Assembly (NCBI GenBank): GCA_964035795.1
Contig: OZ038321.1
Span: 24,671,986-24,735,985 of the forward strand
Length of the DNA: 64,000 nt
Source of the DNA: Pterobdella sp. o SKG-2022
Taxonomy: Eukaryota; Annelida; Clitellata; Hirudinida; Piscicolidae
Direction: 5' to 3'
The translations under genes were made by a program, and so were the position numbers. Shown here in pieces: positions 1 to 10,423 of this stretch; position 1 is the first letter of the stretch; each line of letters starts with the position of its first letter. Below the pieces are notes generated by a model. It was not told the DNA's origin and did not search any database. It was given only the letters and a program-made list of their open reading frames with translations.

Positions 1-222
1 AGCTTGCATGCAAAATTAATCGAAAAAAAATCTGAATGAATCGCTGAAAAAACGGATGCAAACAACCTTAAACTAAGGCACACTAGGTTTTTTATAGCTA
101 TGTTTCTTTATATATAGTTTTTCTATCTTCTTTTAAATTTAATTATTTATTTATATAAATATTTAAAAAATTAAATAGAAAAAACTCGATATTCTACGCA
201 TGGTAAACATCACTTGTGACTA

Positions 223-711
223 TCAACAACGACTATCTGGTTTTCTGACACCCCTTAGTCTTCGCCGCCTTCTCACGTAGGCAAAAAAAAAATATATAAT
301 CATTAACAAGAACATCAAAACGGTTTGCAATATAAACTCAGTGACGGGTAACGTCTGAACTATATTGTATCTTGTGGTGAGAGGTGTGGAGGTGGAGTCT
401 GGGGGAGGTGGGCACATGAGACCCGCTAATGGGTGGTCCCACACTCTGTTTTCCTCAGGCAAGGAAAAGTCATCGGGGTCGATGCCATCAACATCATAAT
501 CATTGTATCGACGCCAGCCCTCTCCTGGAAGTTATATTGGCTTTTAGAATTGATTTGTGGCCTTTCAAGGGTGTAGATGGAAAGAGCATATGAATGTAAA
601 GCTCGAGCTCAAAATCAACTTAGTGTTGAAGTGGGCGAAGTTCAAGTTTATAGATATATTCTCTAAAATAGTCGATGCTTTGAATTAGAATAAACTTACT
701 TCAGATGGCAT
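223..711 (-). CDS. Unrecognised small single-pass membrane protein (about 102 aa), two-exon model
   Basis: I do not recognise this family. The firm part is a terminal exon at 223-519. It encodes an acidic stretch (DYDVDGIDPDDF), then NRVWDHPLAG, a proline cluster, a hydrophobic segment of about 20 residues (TEFILQTVLMFLLMIIYFFF) and a cluster of five arginines before a basic tail. This suggests one membrane span with the basic end in the cytosol. Upstream, an ATG followed by three codons and a perfect GTAAGT donor (700-711) joins in frame if the acceptor AG lies just before 519. An alternative acceptor a few bases upstream would need a different first exon. The exon coding is likely real; the start is uncertain. 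Confidence 0.45.
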
Positions 712-1347
712 TGTTGGATAAGTTACATAAAGATTTAGCTCTCCTCCTTTCAATTACATTCAATAATGATTATAAATTGCTTTTTATAATATAACAATGC
801 TTTTCCCAAGCAGATTATCAAAAGACATACCTAACACTTGTACTTATGGAAATTTTAATTCTATATACGTTTCTATCTATTTCGATAAATTTATTATGAA
901 AAAAAGCTAGAATTTTCGGTAAGCATACGATGCTAACGTATTATGGTAAGGCTATACTTACCGAAATTTTTTTAACGCGTTGAAATTTATTAGCTATATT
1001 TAAAAATAATTGGAGAGCTTCCGATAGGGTTGAAATTTTGTAATTATTTGTCATAGGGTAAACTCTGAAAAAGACCGTCAAACTAAGCATTTAATTTTAA
1101 AATTAAAAATCTTTTTTATCCAAAATTTTATTAAACTACCCGGAGATAATTTTGAAGATTATGTATCACAGCAAGAGTTTATTAGAAAACATCCCTTAAA
1201 CTCGTAATCATCAGTTCCTTATCCCAAGATCATTTATTTGAGGGTTACAAAACAGTCAAAAAAAAAATTTTCAATTGAACGAAAAACTTTGTTAAATTTC
1301 GAGCATTAATTTCATTTGAACAAAAAAAAAACAAAAAATGATGTAAA
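712..1347. other. Intergenic spacer with one palindromic repeat copy
   Basis: AT-rich spacer between two minus-strand genes. The only structure seen is an inverted repeat near 902-978 (GCTAGAATTTTCGGTAAG and its mirror), a member of the repeat family found again at 35666-36030 and 37141-37352. No convincing exon was found. Confidence 0.5.
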
Positions 1348-2360
1348 CTATTTGAAATATTTTGAAAATTGCATCAAAAGTAGTCCTAACAACAGTGGCA
1401 TCATTATAAGTTCCCTCCTGAAACTGTTCTTGTTTCGCCTCTCCAGCACAACTACCCTTCTTTCTAAAGCTTCTAAACGTTTTTCTAACGTACTTTTTGA
1501 TTTCTCACTTCGAAATGAAATATTTAAAAATAAAAGCTGGATTCAACAAGGATATAGGAGCTTATAATTTCAAATCTAAATTAATTTTTTGTAAATATGT
1601 TATACTTAACCTGTTGTGTAAATTAATACTGTCCAATAATTTTGGTGATAAACTTGTCTCATTTCGTAAATGCCCATTTTTTGATTCTTGATTTTCCTCA
1701 AACTGTTCTTGCTCCTCTTCATCAGTATAAGGTTGGAACAATCGTTGGTCTCTAAGTAGGCCAATATAAGAATCTGGGTGTAAGGTTATTATAAAATAAA
1801 AGTGAAACTAATTTTAAAATCTTATTGATAAATAATCAAAAAAAAGTAACAATTGAGTAACAAAATTTATTTTATTCAAACTTTCCTTTTTTGAAAAAAA
1901 AACATAGATAGGAACATTGTCAATTGCTAATAAGTTTTTTCCATTTTTTTTTTGTCAGAGGCAGTTGTTCTTATTTTATGCAAAATGAAATATAAAAAAA
2001 TTGAAAATATATTAATACTTTAAAAATTTGATGAAAAAGTTAAAAAAGGATTGAAATAGATAGTTTGAACATTATTTTGTATTATGTAAACTTATTTTAG
2101 CTAAAATGAAATCTCACAATGTGAAAATTATGAACTATTAATGTAGTTATTGATACAGTTGAATTGAAATTAACCAAAATAATTTTAGAAAAATTACCTG
2201 TAACCATAAGTTTTTCAGGAATATTCATCTGTTCATTGATCTCTGCATTTCTATTTTCAGATAAATTTAGAATTTTTTTTGTGCTATCAATTGGCATCAA
2301 ACGTTCTGGTACATTCATCTGAATCCTTATTTGTTTCGTGTAGTCAAGATCAACTGGCAT
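1348..2360 (-). CDS. MFF: Mitochondrial fission factor (MFF/Tango11) homologue
   Basis: MFF is a tail-anchored receptor that recruits the dynamin-like GTPase Drp1 to mitochondria and peroxisomes for fission. Three exons were placed: 2198-2360, 1611-1773 and 1348-1507. They join in phase into a 161-residue protein. The N-terminus carries two copies of the family motif, MNVPERL near residue 15 and MNIPEKL near residue 45, preceded by DYTKQIRIQ. The C-terminal exon gives a short heptad-like coiled coil (KRLEALERRVVVLERRNK), then a hydrophobic tail anchor ending FSKYFK. This is the order found in animal MFF, but the protein is shorter than the roughly 200-340 aa vertebrate isoforms. The third-exon acceptor (TTTCGAAG) was chosen because it is the only one that keeps frame. 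Initiation at the ATG at 2358-2360 matches the family's N-terminal position. Confidence 0.85.
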
Positions 2361-3395
2361 TCTGTTATAATAAAACTATTAAAACTTTTAAACATGGTTT
2401 TAATATAGCATTAATAAACGATAAAAGTGAAAATTTCTAAACATTTATTTGAAAAAACAACTAACTTTGAATAGATTTTCAAATAAAGTGAAATATTTCG
2501 ACAGAAAAATCGCAACTTCAAATAATAACTGAAACAAACCTTCAAAATTAACTTTTAGTTTTTAAACTTTGTACGAAGAACGAAATACTTACTAAAAAAT
2601 ATTTTTAATTAAAAATATATTTCATGATATTAAACTCATATATTTTGAAATAGTTTTTTAAAAAATCCTAAATTGAAAGATCAATATAATTTATACCTTA
2701 GTTAGGTATTGTAGTTTTATTTTGAAGTTTATGTCGTTATTTTTTTTGTTTTTAGTTAGTGTGTGAATTCTTATGACAAATAAATGATTAAATATTAGGT
2801 AGCAAAAAAGTAAAATTCATCCAACTAACTGTTAAAGGTATAACTTTAATTAAAGTTTAAAATCAAAGTAATAAAATTTTTTTAAATTCCATCAAACTGC
2901 AATAGTTTTATTGTCAAACTTGGATATTTATAAAAATGTTATTTTGTTGATTTTGAGAAACTAATGAAAATTAATGAGTAATAGTTAGTTTATTAAGATA
3001 CGAAGCTTTTTGTTATCAACGTAACATTTTCAAGTATAAGATACAGTTTATTGATATTAATGAAAATTAAATCTATACTAAAGGGTTTAAAAACTTAAAC
3101 TTCAAAAACTTTTCAAATTATTGAAAAATATTCAAAACTTCAAGATTGAAAATTTATTTCAAAAAGAAACAAACATGGTTAACTTGTGAGAGGATGCGAG
3201 TATTTTTTAATATACGATGTGGTATACAATAATTGCTGATTCCTTTGCAATTTGGTTTCTAGATAATCGTAAAAAAATTATTTCTGTCTTAAATATCAAA
3301 AAAGTTTTTTTCCATTCCCAATATCCAGAATGTAGCACATGTATTTATTTTCTAAAATAGTGACAAAATTGAATCTAAAAAAAGAGAACATAAAG

Positions 3396-3396
<1 letters not shown>
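2361..3396. other. Gene-free AT-rich spacer
   Basis: Upstream of the MFF homologue. Very AT-rich with no ORF, repeat or RNA signature that I can support. The MFF promoter presumably lies at its left end. Confidence 0.4.

Positions 3397-3474
<78 letters not shown>
3397..3474. repeat. (TA)n microsatellite
   Basis: Nearly pure TA dinucleotide tract of about 78 bp, running straight into the assembly gap. Its true length is unknown. Confidence 0.95.
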
Positions 3475-3674
3475 NNNNNNNNNNNNNNNNNNNNNNNNNN
3501 NNNNNNNNNNNNNNNNNNNNNNNNNNNNNNNNNNNNNNNNNNNNNNNNNNNNNNNNNNNNNNNNNNNNNNNNNNNNNNNNNNNNNNNNNNNNNNNNNNNN
3601 NNNNNNNNNNNNNNNNNNNNNNNNNNNNNNNNNNNNNNNNNNNNNNNNNNNNNNNNNNNNNNNNNNNNNNNNNN
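3475..3674. other. Assembly gap (200 N)
   Basis: Exactly 200 unresolved bases between a TA tract and the truncated end of a retrotransposon. The round size suggests a scaffold placeholder rather than a measured length. Confidence 0.98.
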
Positions 3675-3714
3675 ATGTAGTTATAAAATAAAAAAATCAA
3701 GTTAGAACGAAACA

Positions 3715-6691
3715 CAAGTATATGAAAAACTATGAAGACACCGCGCAGCGAATTGCCTGAGCGTTACCACGAACCAGTGAAAAACTTCCAAACAGCCATT
3801 TAGTTTCTCTGGGCTCATCTTTAGCCTTAAATATGCGTTTTCCCAAATCAGACAAAAATGAGAAAGCATGAGAACCAAAGATACCAGAGGTTTCAACCGC
3901 TAACGGGACGAAAATATGGCTATCTGCAAGGCTTCGATATTTTTTTATTTTCGCCACTTCAGCTTGTTGGGAAGCTCAGTCGGAATTGGCTACAGTTTGA
4001 AGCAAGTGTGAAGGTGAAAAAGAAGCAGAGCAGGTAGCGTCCCAGATGAGGCATTTGCCAGCCTTATAAGGGAAAATGGTAAGCCCATCAGGCCGTTTGC
4101 CGTCTCCTCTGTCGATGCCTACTGGTTTAAGCTGACTGGGAAATCCAGCTTTGTTTAAGGCACGTTTGATTAAATCGTTCAGTGCGCAATGTCTAGGAAT
4201 ACGTCCAGCACTTGATTTGCAGGATAACGGATGTCTGCCAAGAACGTCTATTTGAGCACCGCAACGATCTTTGTGCGGCGACCATAAACGCAATCCAAGA
4301 CGGAGGGATATTGCAATTCTGAAAGATTCGTCGTCTAAAAGCCCGCCCGTTGCTGAGTTTGGCAAACAGTTCAGCCAGGCACTAGAGCAATTTTGAGAAG
4401 AAGAAACTAAGGAAGCAAGTTTGTGTTGGCTGTAAAAACGCTTTACACATAGATTCATTTCAATTGCGTTTGAATTCAGGGTTGGAGGGAAGCTGAAGAT
4501 CTTTTTCAACCCAGGCTTTTGTCGCTGCAACAAATTCGACCTCTGAACGGTGTCCGTTAGTGTTATTGAAAACATCAGAGATCAAAGACCGACATGCCAC
4601 GCGTGAAGAGAGGTAAACCGGAAGTGCAAGATCGGAGGGTGAACGAAGACCAATTCCCCCATGTCTAACCGGAAGTTTTGTTTGCAGCCAGCCTGTGTCA
4701 TCAAAATTAATATTTCTAATTTTGGCGGCTTCATCCCTAAGCGTTTGCTCATATTTTTTTAGAAGCGCATGTTCGCGATAGCTAGGGAAGCACCTTAAAA
4801 TGAAAAGAAGTTTGGGTATAGCCAGACAATTTTTAAGGAGGAAAAATGCTTGATGGGCACTTACATATGACAGTCTATCAATCATTTTCAGCAGCTGGGA
4901 ATGTTTGGCTGAGAGAGAATCTTTGACTGCAGAGCTAAAAATTGGTGCGCCAAGCATTACTAGTTTTTCAAGGGCTGTGACCTGGACCTCTTTCAGTATG
5001 CTTTGGATTTTTTCCAAAGCCTTTTGAAAATCGACCGCGTCCAGATTTAAGTTTACGACTTCAAATTTGGACGCTTTCATTTCAAGACCGATCATAGAGA
5101 GGGCAGGAATGATGGCTCCCAAATCATGAATGATTTTGTCAACTGGTCCTCCTAAAGTTGCATCGTCTAGATACAATATATTAAGGGGTGAAGAAACCGA
5201 CCTTACTATGTCGTCAACAGCTAAAGCGAATAGTAGAGGGCCGATAGGAGCACTTTGTTGAACACCGGATGCAGATGATATTATTTGGTCCTTACAGAAA
5301 AGTTCGTTTTGCTGTTGGTAAGCGAGCCGAGCTAGGTTGTAAACAGAAGGGGCACGGTGGTGACATACTCGAGAAGATGATCGAGGCGAACGGTTTTAAA
5401 CGCGTTTTTAGTATCGAGCTTAATCAGAATACTTTTATAAAAAGTGTTGTTCGGATTAGCAGAAATATAGGCACGAATAGAGTGGACGGCCCCTTCACAT
5501 CCATTGCGAACACCAAAACCTAACTGGATTGGTCGGAGCTCGTTGCTAAGGTCATTGACGACCCTACGGGGAATGATTTTGGATGCTAGTCTACGAAACA
5601 CATTGCCGACTGCGATGGGACGAATACCACCATCTTTTTTTCGAAGAGCCGTCAGGTTAGCGGCAAAAATTAGCTCGCGAGCATAGATAGGAAGATTGCC
5701 ACTTAATAATATATTGCACATGTTAGATAAAGAATATAATAATTTCCTACCAGCTTCAAATGTGATAGACGAAGTGAGGTCCTTCAAGTGTCCGGGCCTT
5801 AGACCATCTAATCCCGCACTACTACTAGGAAGAAAAGACCTCAAGGCTGCAAGAACCTCGTTTGGATTAGTAGTAGGCAAATAAAGGAGAAGGTGGGCGA
5901 AAATCAGAGGAAGTAGGTGGATGTTTAAGACGAAAAGCATCCATGACTTCAGAGGTAGGGTTGATAATCGTATCGTCTGACGCGACTACACGGACAGCTG
6001 CGGAAACATCACCTTCGATCAATTTAGCGTTAACGCGTTTGCACAACTGAGTTTTTTCATCAAAAGCACTGGAAAATGGCTTCACGGAACGTGCGAGTTG
6101 GTGTCTTGTCGGAGACCCTGATTACCGAAAGACAGCAATGTTGCTTCTTATTATAGAATCGAGAGAAAGATTTGGCTTAGAGGCACTGTGGGGGTTACGT
6201 GGAATAGCCAAAATGAGTTTGGCGAAATTGAAAAGTTTCTTCCAATTCAAAGAATTATTCGGGTCATTCAACGCGCCATCGATTGTCTAAACGAGGGTTT
6301 CTGCAACTAAGACTCGTGAGCCCTTAGGTATCTTGAGCAGTATGCAGTATCCATGCAGGAATCGCGATGATGAAATTATGGTGTCGCTGGAAGATTTGCC
6401 GAAGGTTGTGACCTGAGTCTTATTTTCAGATGATATTGGAAGGTTACAAATAGGCAAGTTGGTGCAATTTGAACACATCCAACTAGTCAGGTTGGCAGAA
6501 GTAATTTTGGAAAACTTAGGGGAGACGCATGTTAAATGAAAATATTGGTGGCAAGAAGAGCAATCTCTGCCTGGTTTCCTCCGATTTGTTTTGCCACATG
6601 TGCCACACTGTTCTTCTTTGATTGAAATGGTGTGTGTAGAAGAGTTCTGGCAAGTTTTTAGCACTGCACGGTCTTTTTTCATTGGTACCAT
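3715..6691 (-). mobile_element. Degenerate non-LTR-type retroelement: PHD finger, reverse transcriptase, nuclease-like C-terminus
   Basis: Reads 6691 to about 3715 on the minus strand in several frames, so it is inactive. The 5' ORF (6287-6691) has a C4HC3 zinc finger: CGTCGK, then CSSCHQYFH, LTC and CSNC. Reverse transcriptase blocks follow: DGLRPGHL, then KKDGGIRPIAVGN (5332-5940), then GVQQSAPIGPLLF and YLDDATLGG (4460-5290), with a frameshift near 5270-5330. The C-terminal part (3976-4575, 3730-3957) has RIPRHCALND, RPDGLTIFPY, IWDATC and VPLAVETSGI. The RPD...WDAT pattern resembles the PD-(D/E)xK nuclease fold of elements such as R2; that is inference. This architecture is common in invertebrate genomes. 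The 3' end stops near the N gap, so the tail and target duplication are not visible. Confidence 0.85.
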
Positions 6692-7042
6692 GTTGCTTTA
6701 GTATATTTTATATTAATTGAGGGTTGAAGTTTCAATTGCGAACAAGCTTTTTTTTAATCCGATTGATTTTACCTGACTTATTGCATCGGTACAAAAAATC
6801 TAACAAACTTCTTTTATTTGCAGTTTCAAGCAATAACTGTAGCAGTAACCAACGGATTTAATTTTTTTGTAACTGAAGTTGTGTATTTTGACTACAAACT
6901 GTCCTTCTAACCAATATAATTCAGCAAAAATGACCGGAGCAACTAAAGTGTGCACATGTACTTATTTTTGCTTTTAAAAAATATTAAATTTATTTAATTC
7001 GAATTTATTTTAATCCTGATATTTTTGAAATCTTGAACATAC
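6692..7042. other. Short gene-free spacer
   Basis: AT-rich DNA between the retroelement and the discoidin-like fragment. It may contain a further exon or 3' end of the latter, but no reading frame continues clearly past the donor at 7042. Confidence 0.35.
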
Positions 7043-7522
7043 GTGTTTCATCTGCATAGGCTTCTACTTCACACAAGGTCTACAATGCTGGACCACTTTG
7101 GTCCATTATGACTAGCAAGTGGTTAGCCATGCGGGTTGGAGCCTCACACGAAAGAGAGATTGTAGGATTGACAGTAGTTCTATATGGGTATCGCTTGGAT
7201 ATTTCATAAGTTCCTTCAATATCTTTTGGAGCAGTGTATTATTGGGAAGAGAGTCCTACCGTTACATGATCCAGTACTAGAGTCGAAATATGGTTTTACT
7301 ATACTATGATATTGGGTTATAAATATGGTTTATGGCAAAGGTAAGCACTAAACTTATCAAAGCCCAAAATTTTAATCGAATTACCTCCCGAATTTGATCC
7401 GTATATTGTAACGTTCTGAACGATGTAGAAATATTGCATGTCACATAGCCACCAGTAACCCGAAGAATACGAGCACCACCCATCCATCAAGTCTGACACG
7501 ATCCCTCCGTCTATTGCCTTAT
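7043..7522 (-). pseudogene. Discoidin / F-type lectin-like (F5/8 type C) domain fragment with in-frame stop
   Basis: Two exon-like blocks join in phase. Block 7385-7522 gives DKAIDGG, CSYSSGYWWLCDMQ and YIVQNVTIYG. Block 7043-7222 gives TISLSCEAPTRM and TLCEVEAYADE. The order AxDG, WW-x-DLQ, V-NVTIY and LCEVE is characteristic of fucolectin/F5/8 type C beta-sandwich domains, which bind glycans or membranes and are usually secreted. Donors (GTAATT, GTATGT) and acceptors are intact. However, a TAG interrupts the frame just before TLCEVEA, and no exon with a start codon or signal peptide was found. It could be a recent pseudogene, a real gene with a sequencing error, or an exon left from a larger protein. 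The F-type lectin fucose-binding HxRxD signature is not visible. Confidence 0.6.
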
Positions 7523-7783
7523 CTTCAAATTTAGTTATTTATAATAATTAAATGTTAGAATTTAATTTCTTATATATCAAGAAGTATATTTTGAGAAAGT
7601 TAATTTCATATCTTCATATTTTTTTCATCAATTATTTTTATTTGAATGTTTTTAAACAACTTTTTTTTGTTTTCAACGATTAAAAAATATTAGTTTCAGT
7701 TTATTAACAAATACATTATTCAAGTTTTTGGGTAATAAAAACAGGAAAATTTGATTGCACATGCGCATGAATTTTGTTCGACT

Positions 7784-10385
7784 ATGAGTGAGTACCATCA
7801 CAATAATAATTACTACGGAAAGTAAGTTGAAAAAATTTATTTCGATTGTTTTAAAAGTTTTGATTTTGAAAGTGGAGCATGTAATCTATGAATTACGATC
7901 GCTAAACTCTGATTTTGCACGAGGGTTTTACGTCGTTTGTTAAGTTAATCCGATATTTTTGATTTAATTCAAAATAATATTTTAATTATTTCCAAGTTTC
8001 AAAAATTCTGTGTTTTTATAATTTGTAAGACGATCATTCTACTGAGTTATGTCACAAAGGCTTAAGCAACCCTTCATTTCGTTTATGTTCTGTGCATTGC
8101 TTTACCTCCATTGACTTTTATAAAATTTAAGATGCATTTGTAATTATACTTCCGTGTTCGTTTCTAATTTATAAATCAATTATAAGACTAAATTGTTTTT
8201 GGTTAAAAAAGCATAAATGATTTTTTATGAAAAATAGTTTACACTAAAAATTTATGAAATTTAGTTTCATTAAGTTTTCCAAAAAAATAAGCCAAGAGGG
8301 TTACAATGGAGGAAATAACAAGATGAAGAATCAGAACAGAATCTTACCAGAAGAACCTCCCTTTACTGTTTATGTTGGCAACTTGCCAGATTTTGTTGTT
8401 CAAGGAGATTTAGAACAAGTTTTCAAAGGACTTCAAGTATGTATTGTTGTATAAGCATTTTGTTTGTCATATATAAAATATTGTAATATAACATAACAAA
8501 CAATTATAAGAGAAAATATGCAGTATTTGGAATGCACAAAATATTTAATAACACAGCATTTTGATTGTAAGATATTCCTATGATAATTATAACTAATCTG
8601 ATCCTAAAATATCAGTAAAACTTATAATAATGGTTAATCATTAAATTTGAGACAATTTTAGTACAATGAATATAACCTATACAGATTAAATCAATCCGAT
8701 TGGTGAGAGACAAAGAAACAGCCAAGTTTAAAGGTTAGCTTCAGAATTCTAGTACATACATTTTTAGTAAAATATCATTTCTTGATCAAAATCATAATAT
8801 GAAAATGCAATTTTTTTTATAATTTTTATTTGATGTTATTTTTATTTTTAATACATTATAGTATTATCATAATTATCTTCTAGATTTTCTCAAGCCTTAA
8901 ATTTTGGTTTTCAAATATGAGTTATTATTATTGTTGTTATATAGATGTTATATTAAGATATATCAATAGTAGATGAATTTAGAAGAGCATTCTTGATCAT
9001 TTTGAGCACAAAACTCATAAATAAATATAAATTGCCTATCATATATTACCTTGTATTATGAGTATATTTAAGAACATTAATAAATTTAATAAAGATACAA
9101 AGCTTAAAAAAGCTAACAAAAAGCTTTGTATTTCAATTAAATTTATTAGTGCTCTTAAATATGCTCATTTTATTGTGGCTAGTGAAAAATCATTACATTG
9201 TATTATATTCTGGTACATTATATTACTTGATTATATTGTTTCAGTTTTATATTTCAATCACCCTTATTCAACATCTGTTCTAATGTCAGTATGAATTGGA
9301 AAGATATTTAATGATAATTTAAATAAGATATAACAAAAATTTCATGATTTTTGCTTCTGATAAATCCTAAAAATATTATCTCTGTGGTATTTTGAACTAT
9401 TATTTTTGTTTTTTATAACTTTATGGAAAAATATATTTTTTTGATTGTAAAATTCAACCACAACATTGTTATCAACACACAACATAAAACACTTGATGGT
9501 GATCGACCTCCAATTAGTTGTTTAATTTCTATTAATCCATCTAACGTCATGCAATGAAACAAAAGACGTTAAACTCTTGATAATAATAATTGTCATGCAT
9601 CCCCACAGGATTCTCTTATGTGGAGTTTGAAGATAAGCAGTCCCTGATAGAAGCCCTCGCCTATGATGCAGCTGTGAGTACATCTCTTATTTTTCTTTCC
9701 AGCATCCATCATTGTTGTTCTTATTCATCATTATCTGCTCTTATTAATCTTCATTGTCTATTTTCATTTTACATTTATTTATATAAAACTTCTTGATGTG
9801 TTTTTTGTTTTTTACAAGTTTGTATACTTGATAATGTGCTTTCAACTTATGAAAAGCTTCGTATTAATATTCAGTTAATAAAAGTGATTCAAATCGTTCT
9901 TGTTTTAACTATTTATCAATACTTGTGTGTATGTTTAGTAGTTATTTTTTCAAGTATGTTATTTAATTATTATCTTCTCATCAATAGATTTTTTTTGTTT
10001 GGTTTTCCATTAATTTACATGTCAAATGATTAAGTGTTTGTAATTAATGAATTTCACATCATAGTTCAAATTTTACATCTTTTATAATAGTATTGGTATC
10101 AATAAAATTTATCACATGAGCTTACTTATCACTCCTTAACAGTCAAATCAATTAGGCTTATATTTAATTTTTGGTGCAGTATATATTGATTGTGATGGTG
10201 GAATTCAAGTTTTAATAACGTTGTGTCTTCTATATTGTTATTTTTTTCTAATATGTATTTCCACTTTTTTAAGCTTGTCATTATATATATAATGGCAAGC
10301 TTAAAAAAGTGGAAATACATATTAGAAATATTTTCTTAATTTTTATTTTATTTCTAATACGTACTTCCACTTTTTTGAGCTTGTC

Positions 10386-10423
<38 letters not shown>

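Noticed and set aside
7098..7150. Sequence resembling A and B boxes (GGTTAGCC, GGTTGGAGCC)
   Set aside because: The spacing is too short for a tRNA, and the opposite strand is explained by the discoidin-like exon.
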